This document shows positions 36,454 through 47,801 of a stretch of 64,000 nt of DNA, piece by piece. Location of the stretch: assembly GCA_023105745.1 (NCBI GenBank), contig JALGQZ010000007.1:4509592-4573591 (forward strand). The letters are read 5' to 3'. The notes below the pieces were generated by a model. The model searched no databases and was not told the origin of the DNA. It was given only the letters and a program-made list of their open reading frames with translations. Both the position numbers and the translations under genes were made by a program. Positions within the stretch are counted from its first letter, which is position 1, and every line of letters starts with the position of its first letter. The DNA is from Austropuccinia psidii (lineage: Eukaryota > Basidiomycota > Pucciniomycetes > Pucciniales > Sphaerophragmiaceae).

Positions 36454-39400
36454 ATGACAACCCGCCGCTATTCCTCAATGCGTATATGCATGTGTCAACA
36501 CTGCTCAGCTCAAACACACTCTTCCCCTGAGAGTGATAGGCATGGAGTTGCCTTCACACCTTTCCAATATAAACAGCACATTAAAAAGCTCAAATCAACC
36601 ATTGCACCCAAATCTCTTCCAAACATCCCTACTTCTGCCTCCGGATCTGGGTGCCCACAACTTCTATTGGATCAAATCTTCCCAGCTGATTATTCACAAT
36701 TGACCCAAACCACTTTCTCAACTCCAGCAGGTCTCAATTCAACTGCACAGAAGCCATATAGTGGCAGTCAAACCCTTCCCCCACATGACCTAGGAATGAT
36801 AATATCTGCCATTCTATCATTAAGGTATAATTTACCCTGCAGGGCTTCACGCATACTCAACCCTGCCCTGAACCTGCTGATCAGGTCCAGTCTCTCAAGC
36901 TCAGCTGGTCCCCCCGCTCCTGCATTCCATATACCTCAATATCTGAGTACCATATTTGAACATCTCCAATTGGAGCCAGTGATTCAAAACTATATATGTT
37001 GTCCTCAATGTTTCTCTCTTAATGGCCATACTGAATCAGTCACAACTGTAAGGTTTGTCTATGAAACTCTTGATAATAGTAACAATATCAAGAGTACTAT
37101 GACTGTCCTCAGTAGAAAAATATAATATAATGAAATATTATAACCACAAATTTAAATATAATCATTAAAAATAATTATATAAAAAAATAAATTTAATTAT
37201 TATTATGAAGATATAATAATAAAAAAGAATAATTATAATAAATTATAATTATTCTATTATTGTTATAGTCACTGACAGTTATAACAATAAGAAGTGTAAA
37301 GCTCTTAATGAGACAATTACACGTGGAAAATATGAATATTAACCACTTATAAATGATATAAATATTATTTATAAAAAGAATTAAACACACACTGTGCAGA
37401 AATAATTCTTTATAGAATAAAATTTTATATAAAAAAACTAATAATAGATAAAAAAGATATAGAATTTTAAAGAAAACTTACTTATAATATTTATTTAATA
37501 CAACAAGTTATACAACAACAGTTATTATATTAAACAATAATTATAAGTTAAAAACACGCCAAAAAACAATAAATTTAAAGATAAAACAACTTTTTATAAT
37601 ATAAATTATGATTAAAGAGTTTTTGAGAGGAATTTGTGGATTTTAATAGATTTTTAAGATGATAATTTTATATAATAAAATTTATTATAGATTATTACAA
37701 CAATAATCTGAATTCTATGACTTCAATTCTTTAATTTAATAAATAAAGAATAAAAATAACTTAAGAATTCCTTTTAATAATAAGATTTTATATTTAATAA
37801 AACTTTACCTGTTTAAATTTCTAATATGATTGGATTGATAATTGATGATGGACAAAAACAGTGATGAAAAGACTCTTTTTATGTCTTCAGAGAAGCTCTC
37901 ATGATTCATAATAGATTTAGAGGGCGTGCGCAGGTCAAAACTGAAAAACCATGCTTAAAAATTAAGTTCTTAAGTTAAGGCAACTTATTTTTACTTCCAA
38001 TTTAAAGTTACCAGTGTTATTCTTAACTCCAAGTAACTTTAATCCTCATTTAGTTTAATTATTTCAAGTTTTAATATAAAATAAGTTTATTTATATTAAA
38101 GTTCATCACATGAACAACTTAAAATTAGAGTTTCAAGCAGAAATCTCTTAAAGTCAATTTTTAATTAATTTTTAAAGAAATCATAATTTTCTTTGCGCTT
38201 AATTAAAAGAGTAAATTTCCAGGCTCATTACCCAGGAAATTTATTTATAAAAGATACTTAAAATTTAATTTATATGTAGATAATATTAAATTCTAAGTTG
38301 TGTGAAATATTCAATAAGATCCATTAAGAATTGGATTTTTAATGAATTTTTGAAGTTATTGCTATTTTTCCACGTAAAATAGCAATACACACCAAACCTT
38401 AGCTTTTGATAAGGTTTCAATGCTTGTAATTTTGAAGTTTTAAGCTTAATTAAAGTTTTTAAGCTTGATTAAGCGTTAACAGTTCTTAAAACCTTGATTT
38501 CAAGCCTGCATATTGGGATTTACCCTTTGGCAGCTTGAAATTCCTGTGCAAATTGGGATAAAACCAGTTTAAACCTTAAGGTTGGATCAAAGTCTAATCT
38601 TAAAGTTTAAATAAGGTTGAAAATCCTCCAATACAGGTGAAAAACCTTAATTGAATCATTGCAGATCCAAAAAGTTGGGTACCCCAGCTCTTTTTGGTCT
38701 TTTTCCTTTGTCCCACCTTTTTGCGTGGATTTTGCCCATTTATTTATTTAAAGCCATACTATGGCCTTAAACCCTTTTAAATTGAGCTCATGCAGGATTT
38801 ACATTCTGTATGGCAAATCCTTAGCCAATTTAGTAAATATACACCACACCTCAATTTTAACTAAAATTTTGGTAAGTTTGCATTAACCTTATGCAACTTT
38901 AAATTTAAGCTTATTTAAGCTTAAATTTAACAATTTTAAAAAAAATGTTAAAAAGTTACATTAGTACTGTGAGATTCTTAAATCTTCCAATAACACAAGA
39001 AATAAGTGTTTTTGGGTATAACACCCTATGGGTATACCCTATGTTATTTTTGGGTAGAATCCAAAAATGACATAATAATTATAACTTTGTTTATCCAAAA
39101 AAAAGTTAAACTTATTTTTTATTATTTTTTATTTTAAATTCAACTAAAAAGTCTGTTTAAGACAAAATTATTTGTTTATAAAATCATTTGTGGCCTTATG
39201 GGTATGTTATACATACCTCACACGCTCACAACAACTGACCGACCCCATTGTCAACGCCATAATGAGCCAAATGATCATGATCCCCCTTGCACACAATCAT
39301 TAGGCAAATTCATCTATTCATCTGAACCCCACACCCAAAACACAACCAACATGAAGCAAAAATTTATACCAACAAAACATTTCATTTATCAACCATTCAA

Positions 39401-40983
39401 AACTTGGCTTGCCAGATTCCTCCAGCGGGCTGGAATTATGGAAATTCTGCATCAACAACAACAATCCCAAACTCCTTAAGGTTCCCCCAAATGTGACGTC
39501 TGGGATGGATTGGTCTGGAGACGCTTCACTGGCACTAGAAATATCAATGACCCCCCATTCATGTCCATTCCTGGTGCATTGGCCTTCTCCATATATGTGG
39601 ACTGGTTTAATGCACATGGAAAGTCCACCCGGTTGGGCAGCATTGGACCTATCATGCTTATTTGTCTTAATCTCCCCCCAAGTGAAAGATTGAAGCCAGA
39701 GAATGTCTATGTTGCAGGAATCATCCCTGGTCCAAAGGAGCCAACTTCCCTTCAATTGAATTATTTATTAATGCCACTCATCAACGAGCTCAAAGAGCTA
39801 TGGCAAGGTTAACATTTTTCACCCACCTCAACAGGTCCTTCAGGATCCTTTATCCGTGTTGCCATTCTCACAGCCATTGCAGATGTGGTTGCCATGCGCA
39901 AGCTTACTGGATTTATTTCCCATTCAGGCCACCACTTTTGTAATTTTTGCACCATTCACAAAGCTCAAATTGAAGCAATTGGTACTCAATTTCACTACAC
40001 ACGCTCATATCAAAATCATAAATCAACCATTGCCAAATGGCTTCGGGCAACCCCACAACAAAGACAAGCAATTTTCTCTGAGTATGGAGTGTGATATTCA
40101 ATTTTAGAAGACCTTCCGTATTGGGATGCAACCAGAACGGTTAATCTTGACATACTGCATAATTTAATACTTGGAATTTTGAAGGATCATGCAACTTTCA
40201 AATTGTGCATTCCAGAGTCGAAATCAAAAATTTACTTCAGGTCCCGCAGGAAATCCAATGACACCAACAGTTCAGACTCAGATTGCAAGACCTCCAACAG
40301 CTCTCTTGATAAAATCACATTGAGAGAGGCCCTCTCCCTGAGAAGAGATGCAGAAAAAATAATAAATGAGCCACTCCCCACTACTTCCCAATGCCCACCC
40401 CAACACAGAACATCCATCTAGTGGTTCTGCGTAGATTCCTTCATTTGATGCCGATTACATCCCCACTTCTGAAATAACCTCTGAATTGGATATCCCTGCA
40501 CTGAGTGATCACCAGATCAAGGGTGAGGCTCTTGAGCATCTCCGACAAATCATATCTGAGACCATAATTCCCTCATCATGGACAAGAGTACCATGCAAAA
40601 TGGGTTCCCCCTCTCATGGTAGCTTAAAAGCCTCTGAATGGGCTCTCTTATATAAGGTCTATATTCCATTTCTAATGCTGAGTCAACGGATGTCATTAGA
40701 TGCACACCAATCTGCCAACACTCAAAGAAGAATGGGTCAGTCAGAAGAACTTGCAAATGAACTAGCCAAGAATACATTCCATTTGATTAGTGCTATCAAC
40801 ATTGCCACAAGCTGGACTGTTTCAATACATGATGCGACTGCATTTGCTGAACATTGGAAAAGAATTCCGCCTTTCCAATCAACACCTGTTCCCAAAACAG
40901 AAAAGTAAACCAAATCATCATTTTGCTGATCATATTCCCAAACTCTTCCAACGTTGGGGCCCAGCACAAGCCTCAGCCACATG
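36454..40983 (+). pseudogene. Tnp2-like (CACTA) transposase, unit A, split by solo LTR and 3'-truncated
   Basis: ATG at 36454. The N-terminus has a Cys-rich start (ICMCQHCSAQTH). The reading frame is broken at 37046 by a 2,184-bp LTR and resumes at 39231. Conserved blocks after the insertion: WDGLVWRRFTG, ALAFSIYVDWFNAHG, GPIMLICLNLPP, GIIPGP, then GFISHSGHHFCNFC near 39905-39950 and the LPYWDATR...HNLILGILK block near 40105-40185. These are typical of fungal Tnp2-type transposases. Stops: TAA near 39477 and 39810, TGA for Arg near 40093. The gene ends abruptly at 40983, where unit B begins, and so lacks the C-terminal ~270 residues. Confidence 0.85.
37047..39230 (-). repeat. Solo LTR, 2,184 bp, inside transposase A
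   Basis: TG...CA ends with 5-bp duplication ACAAC at 37042-37046 and 39231-39235; unit B shows the empty site near 60020. The reverse strand starts TGTGAGCGTGTGAGGTATG, similar to the LTRs at 51180 and 4669, so it lies in minus orientation. AT-rich, no coding frame. Confidence 0.88.
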
Positions 40984-41029
40984 CACCAGGGCAAATCTTG
41001 TGTCAATCGTTGGTGATTGACTTCACATC
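40984..41029 (+). repeat. Left TIR of unit B (46 bp)
   Basis: Same repeat as at 15203, with several CpG positions changed to TpG or CpA (for example TCGGCG to TTGGTG). The homology continues beyond the TIR into the subterminal region (TATAAAATCTTGCTTCAGTC in both). Confidence 0.88.
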
Positions 41030-41344
41030 GCACCGCTGTCAGTATAAAATCTTGCTTCAGTCGCGTTAGTGTCACTTCATAGTCACTGGATTTAGTGGGT
41101 CACGTCACATCAGCATCAAGACAACATCAATCGTTACATGTGTCACATGAGAATGTCACTCAAAGCGCAAACACATTTAAACACTATTCGCAACGTTTGG
41201 TTAATTTCACCTCATTGGCTTCTGCATCCCCACCTAATCCGCCGCGATGCTTTGCATGCTTACGAGCGCGCACCACCCTCCAGATGAGACTCCAACACTG
41301 CCCCCCCATCTCCGTCCTCACCACTCCTTACGCTTTCACACCCC

Positions 41345-41960
41345 CACCCTTACCATCTTTATGCTCACGTGGTGCACTCCCGACATGCTCGCGACATCAC
41401 TTATCCTTACGCTCGCTAAAGTGCCCTCCCAATATGCTCCCAACACTGCTTACCATCCTTATGCTCGCGGAGTGCCCTCCCGACATGCTCCCGACACCAC
41501 TTATCCTTACGCTTGTGTAGTGCCCTCCCGAAATGCTCCCGACACTGCTTACCATCCTCACGCTTGCGGAGTGCCCTCCCAACATGCTCCTGACACCACT
41601 TATCCTTACGCTTGTGTAGTGCCCTCCCGACATGCTCCTGACACTGCTTATCCTTACCCTTGTGTAGTGCCCTCCCGACACTGCTTACCATCCTCACGCT
41701 CACGGAGTGCCCTCCCGACACCACTTATCCTTACGCTTGTGTAGTGCCCTCCCGACATGCTCCCGACACCACTTATCCTTACCCTTGTGTAGTGCCCTCC
41801 CGACATGCTCCCGACACTGCTTATCCTTACGCTTGTGTAGTGCCCTCCCAACATGCTCCCGACACTGCTTATCCTTACGCTTGTGTAGTGCCCTCCCGAC
41901 ATGCTCCCGACACCACTTATCCTTACGCTTGTGTAGTGCCCTCCTGACATCCTTACGCTT
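41345..41960. repeat. Subterminal minisatellite, unit B (~48-bp period)
   Basis: Same family as 15561-16140 but the common unit is about 48 bp (CTCCCGACATGCTCCCGACA, then CCACTTATCCTTACGCTTGTGTAGTG in two blocks). About a dozen units. Long open frames on both strands are repeat artefacts. Confidence 0.9.
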
Positions 41961-41977
41961 CCGTACTACATCCATAG

Positions 41978-42002
41978 TGTACGGTGGCTTGTTGGCGTAC
42001 AC
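41978..42002. promoter_or_regulatory. Dispersed palindrome, copy B1
   Basis: Arms TGTACGGTGGC and TGGCGTACA with TTGT centre; better preserved in the left arm than A1. Confidence 0.7.
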
Positions 42003-42066
42003 AATGGACACCATCGCCAAAATATGCTGAGTGGCCTTCTCTGCCAACAGGACCTAAGGGGAAATT

Positions 42067-42500
42067 GGTCAGTATATTCACAATGTTGTGGTTAGGGTTT
42101 AAATCATGAGACTCACAAATTAAAACCTAATAAGTGGACTATTTAAGACAAGAATTGTGTCTCCTGTTTCCCCGACAAAACCATTTTATTTCATATCATT
42201 CAAATGGAACACTTTGCTTAGTCCTTACCTCATGAGTGTTGAATAGTTCAAAAGTTGACTTTAGTAGGTTTCTCACTAGTCAACTTTATTCCATGTCTCA
42301 CAGGGAAGTGATCTCATTTGCATGATATGAAATAATTTGCAAAACATTGCCTCCTTCAATTTCCCGACAAATCACATTTTGCAAAGGCAATTATTTTACT
42401 TCCACCTATTTTCTTCAATTTGGATCTTTTTATTCAAAATTTTCAAACAAGTTATCAATCAACTCCTCACCATCTATTTGCTTACTAAACTACCTCCGCT
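42067..42500 (+). other. 5' region of gene 1, unit B
   Basis: Matches 20937-21481 but lacks about 110 bp. Shows the sequence before the G4 insertion in unit A (GGGGAAATTGGTCAG), which confirms the AAATT target duplication. No gene seen. Confidence 0.55.
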
Positions 42501-44735
42501 ATGGCCCAAACCCCGGGAAATTCAACTGAATTTAATGAACAACCAACTTCAGCCCCAGAGAGTGGAAGTGAAATCTCTGATATGGCCAGTAGTCGTGAAT
42601 TAGGCATTGAAGCAGAGAGCCAGTCACATGAAGATAATCAAGATCCACCAGTTCTTCCAGAATGTGAGTATGCATCCATCTTGAGTATTTCTAATCTCTC
42701 AAAACCTGATATTGTGTCATAGCCTTTATTTCAGGTCAACCTCCAAGCTCTCAGAAACCGAATTCTAAAACTTATGAGAAGGAAAAGACTGTCAAACCTT
42801 GTGCACCGACAGAAGATGATGGGCAAGATGATGGAATTTTCAGTGGGGAGGTGGAAATTATATTCAAGGAAAAATTTGTCTCCAACATTGCTCAAACAAT
42901 CCCAAGGCTTGAAAAAATTCAAAATGATAGTAAAATTCCTGATTATGTGTGTCAAAAGATTGCTGAAGCCATGAGCCTGCTCAAAATGGATTTGAACCGT
43001 AAGTCCATTACTAATTCAAAACATAATTGATAAAAATAGCTGCTTACAATATATGGGCAGGTGTGGAGGTGGGAGAATCTCTACCTCAAGGATCTCGAGC
43101 CATAATTGGATTTCCAGGCAAAGGATTAGGAAAAAGACCAAATATACATGCGACCCAAAAAACAAACAAAAAACGCCGTACCTTTGAAGCCACAAAGGAT
43201 TCTCGGGATTAAGGTGATGAAATGATCAATGTTGAAGGGGACCATATTGATGATGAACCTCCGCATACTGAACCCCCCCCATACTCAATGAAACAATCCA
43301 TGAAGCAGTTCCACATACTGAAAGCCCCCCGATACCCAATCAAACAATCCATGATGCAACCCCTCCCGCCTCTCCTCGGAATATTCAAGCCTTTCAAGAA
43401 AGGGAAACAATTAAACATGATACAATGGGACGAGATATGCCTGATATAGTTCCTGACCATGAGCCCGAAGTGTCATCGTCTGCTAATTTTCAAGGTATAT
43501 TTTTATCCCGCATGGAAGAGTTTGCAGGCATTTTGAATTATCATTCCAATATTACTCAACAATCATGGAAAAGGGGGCTTGATAATATCAATAGTATTTA
43601 CAAAAATTGATGGGACAATTTACCAACAAAAGATGCTCATACATTCCTGCCCGTTGGTATTAAGGTGATCAGTAACCGAGAGCTTAAAATGTCGGCCTGG
43701 CTGGAGGACCTTGAGATGGCAAGTGAGTTTTATCTTTCTGCATGATACATGATTATTGGCTGTTGACTGGTGATATAAATTGCAATATACAGGGTTAGAT
43801 TTTTTTAAGCCAACAGAAACCTAAGCGTTTTTTGATCACAACATTTGGAATCTCAAATTGATGAAGGAATCAGCTAAACCTCCAGAGAATCTCCCAAAAT
43901 ATGAACACTCCTTCTTCAAAATGGTTCAGAGCCTTCTTTACCCCACCAATCCAGTTAAACATTTTTGGGCAAATTTTATGTTTGAATCCATTAGTTTAGT
44001 CTCATACGATGTGATTGCACCGAAACCATATGTTGCACCAACATCAAATTCAACCGATCCTCTTGGACTCGAACGGGGGCAGTTGAATACCTTGCCTCCT
44101 GCTTGAGTAAATCAAAGCAACGTGCAACCCAGCTCAGCATTGAAGGTGGCGGGGCTGACAATGAGATATCCACAAAGCCGCACAAGAACCTGAAGGATCT
44201 AATGGATACAGTTATCCATTTGATGATTGCATACAACATGGTACGTGCACATACAAAGGTCGAAGTTAATGTCATCAAAGGCGAACTCACGAACTCAAAA
44301 AAAAATGAGGCCATCAAAGATCTTTTGGCGTATCACAAGAATCTTGGAATAAATCAAATTTGCTATGGTATATTAGCGGCATTCTGTGCGGCGGGGGTTT
44401 GTGGTTTGATGGTATGCTCAGATGACTGGAGAACAAGCTCATTTGTAGGGGCTTTATCACTAATTGACATTTCCGCAAAACCTTCAGAGGGTAAAAATCT
44501 AGTGGAGCCAGTGTGGCTACGTACTAATAAGTATATATGTAATTTACTGAATAAAAGTTTCTTCTCATCAGAGTCTTTTAACCCCACTGTACCTCTTAGA
44601 TTTGAATTTGCACGATGTTTAGTATTAGACTTTGGTGATGCCTGGCTGGCAAAGCGCAGTCTTGGTTCAAGTGAGGAGGTCACATTGACTGTACCCAGGT
44701 CAGCTAAACTCACAACCAGGATTGACCCATTTTAG
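42501..44735 (+). pseudogene. Gene 1, unit B: unknown multi-exon element protein
   Basis: Same gene as 21482-23701. Inferred introns have GTGAGT or GTAAGT donors: about 42664-42734, 43000-43061 and 43722-43792. The last donor is intact here, unlike in A. The C-terminal domain continues to TAG at 44733-44735. Damage specific to B: TAA after SRD near 43210 (A has CAA), TGA near 43609 (A has AAA), and a one-base loss near 44080 that splits the C-terminal domain (LGLERGQ). As in A, the frame must shift at a C-run (near 43275). Function unknown. Confidence 0.7.
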
Positions 44736-44853
44736 ATTAGCTTTGTACTAGATAGATTGTAATTGAATTTTGCAAAGTTATTTATGAATTTAATAATCAT
44801 GACTTCCTATCCTACTAATGCCCGTATGCCACAGTCTGAGTACCAATAGTAAT

Positions 44854-44878
44854 TGTATGGCGGCATGCCTCCGTACAT
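44854..44878. promoter_or_regulatory. Dispersed palindrome, copy B2
   Basis: Identical to A2: arms GTATGGCGGC and GCCTCCGTAC. Between gene 1 and the oxygenase gene. Confidence 0.75.
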
Positions 44879-45311
44879 CATTGCAAAGACTCCGACAAGA
44901 CGCAAGCTGAGTCAGGCTTTGTGCCCGCGAGTAGCACACGCAGGGGCATTGCGGGAAGTCGCGTTTATCCTTTCCCTCCAGCCCATAATAGGCCAAATGT
45001 TCCTGTGTCTTTTAAGAGGACTAGGATAGCTAGGGATCCGCAGCAGGATGCATATTGCATTTGCGTGTGCTTGCAATATTCCAAATGGTTGGATTGTAAA
45101 GTGATTGCATGGGAACATCAATATGTAAATTGAATAATGCACTATCCACTGCAATTTTCAGGTTCAGGTATTTGAGATTGCGAATTTGCAAAGGTCAGGT
45201 GTGATCTTTCTTTTTAGCTGCAATTAAAAAAGATTCATCGACCGCAATTCAATTTAGGTGATATCAATAAATCAGTAATCATTCGGTTTCATTTCATTTT
45301 CTGCTGCAAGC

Positions 45312-46644
45312 ATGCCATTCACAAAAAAAGGAAAAGAGCGTAAAAGGGAACTCGCGAGAAAGTGTCGGGCTGAGGAAGGAAAGTGTGAGTTGCTCGCTTA
45401 ATCTCAGTGTATATATATAGATATATATATATGCTTCCACATTTATGTGGCACCCTCATTGGGCCCCACGGAAGAAAATTGGCTTTAGTCGGTTCAGATT
45501 GTGCCAATGTCATGTGGGCTCCAACAGGGAAGTCAAAGGATGTGTGCTGAAGAAAGCTCCTTGGTAGTATCTGATATCATGTGTGCTTCAACACATAGTG
45601 ATCCCTCAACCACCTGGGAATAGTGGGAGATCGCAAAAGGCAAATGAGTGCAAGACGACCCGAATGAATAGGTTGTTTTCCTCCTCTCGCCCAACAGCAC
45701 AAATATCAATGCCAGTATCAGCAAATATCACCCCAAGTGAAATTGGGAGGGTTGTGGATGTCAATCAAATCAAATGCATTCACTTTGGCCGCGTGGCAAT
45801 TTTCTCTTCAACCGGATTACTCATTGCCCTTGTTAAATTCTGACCATTCACAACAATGAGTGAAGTCGAGGTCAATCAATGGGATGAATTATCACAATTC
45901 TTATTTCGCGAAAAGAGATTCACCGACCCGATTGCAACCAATGGAGCATTACTGGAGGTATTTATGTTTGCGATTGGGTGGCCCAAATGCAGCACGAAGA
46001 ATTAACAATTTGATCTGTATGGAAGTGTCGGGAAAATTGAAAACGCAAAAGATGAATGGCGGAACCAAGGTGCCAATCTTAGCTCGGTGGGTTGCATTCT
46101 AGGTCAATCCTTACGATATGTTGGGGATAATTTATTTCAGAAGATTCAAAATTGCTACAATTCATTGGGGGTTCCATCTTTTGATCGAGTTAACTATGAA
46201 GCCAATATGCCCGCAAATCAGGGTGCATTCGAGTTTGCTTCCGCACTCACTTTCACCATGAATGGATCCAAAAACGCACCTCATGTTGATGAGGATGCTT
46301 CGGGATGGTGGTTTCAAGCTGATAAGCGGACCGGCCAAATTCAAAGAGATGCCTCAAAGTGGTGCACAGGGGGAAAATTGATTTTCCCAAATGAGCTTTT
46401 TTGGATTGATCTATCCGCATGTCATGGGCTCATTCAGGTAGTGTGGGCCAGTAGTACATTTGTTCATTATACTGATCCAGCACAGGACAAAGAAAGCACG
46501 ACACTAGTGGGTATGTCCGCACAATGCTCAAGCTGGTTAGCAAAAACAATGCGGCAAAAAAGCCATGGCTATTATGAGATTGGCAAGAGAGCGGGCTATC
46601 AAATCAGGGATGGTAATACAATCTCATGCCCATTCAAAGAATGA
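45312..46644 (+). pseudogene. tet-like 2OG-Fe(II) oxygenase, unit B
   Basis: ATG at 45312; the first exon is slightly longer than in A (KCRAEEGK extra). The C-terminal half (46087-46644) is a clean 185-codon frame and shows the catalytic fold best: NGSKNAPHVDEDASGWWF with the HxD at 46282-46290, GGKLIFPNELFWIDLS, VWASSTFVHYTDPAQD with distal His at 46465-46467, and LVGMSAQCSSWLAKT. In A the last block reads SRRLAKT, so a basic residue that might bind 2-oxoglutarate differs. Breaks: TGA near 45547 (CGA in A), a ~55-bp deletion near 45565, TAA near 46003 (GAA in A). The two copies are damaged at different places. Assigned by motif memory to the basidiomycete tet-like oxygenases; not searched. 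Confidence 0.82.
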
Positions 46645-46769
46645 GGAGATTTGCATGTGTGTTGGGTAAATAATGGTGGGGTAAGGAAGAGGAAAATATA
46701 CACCAGGATTAGATGGTTTTGAGTGCGGGAGATGGGGTGTCTCACATGAAAAAGGGGTGAAGTGGATGA

Positions 46770-46794
46770 TGTACGGTGGCATGCCATTGTACAT
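46770..46794. promoter_or_regulatory. Dispersed palindrome, copy B3
   Basis: Arms TGTACGGTGGC and GCCATTGTACA around AT; one of the best-paired copies. Between the oxygenase gene and the second minisatellite. Confidence 0.78.
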
Positions 46795-46861
46795 ATGCCA
46801 GGTTTGTTGCTCTTGTCCAGGATCCCAATGCTAAAAGTTCCTTACGCCTATCGGGCTGCCA

Positions 46862-47390
46862 ACGCTTCACACGCCAATGCTTACGCCTGTGCAGGTTCCC
46901 AAAAACTCACACGCCAATCCTTACGCCTGTGGAGGTTCCCAACAACTCACAAGCCAATCCTTACGCCTGTGGAGATTCCCGACAACTCACATTCCAATCC
47001 TTACGCCTGTGCAGGTTCCCAACAGCTCACATGCCAATCCTTACGCCTGTGCAGGCTCCGGACAGCTCACACGCCAATCCTTATGCCTGTGCAGGATCCC
47101 GACAGCTCACACGCCAATCCTTACGCTTGTGAAGGCTCCCGAAAATGTGTAAAATTCCTTACGCCTGTACAGGCTTCCAAAGATTCACACGCCAAACCTT
47201 ACGCTTGTGAAGGTTGCCAACAATGCTGACAATTTCTTATGCATGTGAAGGTTCCCGACAACTCACACGCCAATCCTTACACCTGTGCAGGCTCCCAACA
47301 ATTCACACGCCAATCCTTACGCCTGTGCAGGCTCCGGACAACTCACACGCCAATCCTTATGCTTGTGAAGGTTCCCGACCAGTTAAACAA
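46862..47390. repeat. Second minisatellite, unit B (40-bp period)
   Basis: About twelve to thirteen units of the same 40-bp repeat as at 25791-26190, a few units more than in A. Confidence 0.9.
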
Positions 47391-47801
47391 TTCAATACAT
47401 GACTAAGATTAATAGCGTGTGACCATAGGAACGGCAATGTCTCATGAATCTGCAGTGGATTGCTCACATGCAGGAACCTCCCGCTTTTTTACTGTTAATA
47501 TTTGATATGGCTCTGAACCATGGAGGAAGAAAATATAGGAGGCAGGAATGGTGACTATTGGCGCATTTTTGGCAAAAGAGTTTCTCACAAACAAATACTA
47601 ACTCAAACGTTTTGTTTGGGCACTAACAAAAATTATTCTCACACAATAGCAGATGTGCATCAAGGAGGAAATCAAATAATTTTACATGAACAAAGAACGT
47701 AATAGAAATCGAACATAACAATCATTTAAGACAAAGAATTAATTTAAAAGAAACTATTACAAGACATAAAAAGTGGAAAGAAGACAATTTTTTTTTAAAT
47801 T

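Larger units (their letters stand above)
15203..40983 (+). mobile_element. CACTA unit A (right end missing)
   Basis: Begins with a TIR and carries all seven element features in order, but stops inside the 3' part of the transposase gene at the bases CACATG, where the left TIR of unit B starts. It lacks about 1.5 kb corresponding to 61789-63335 of unit B. Length without later LTR insertions is about 18.9 kb. Sequence identity with B looks to be in the mid-90s percent by eye, with small deletions and duplications on both sides. Confidence 0.85.

Noticed and set aside
37047..39230. Large intron or extra gene in transposase A
   Set aside because: Has TG...CA ends, a 5-bp target duplication and an empty site in unit B; it is a solo LTR.
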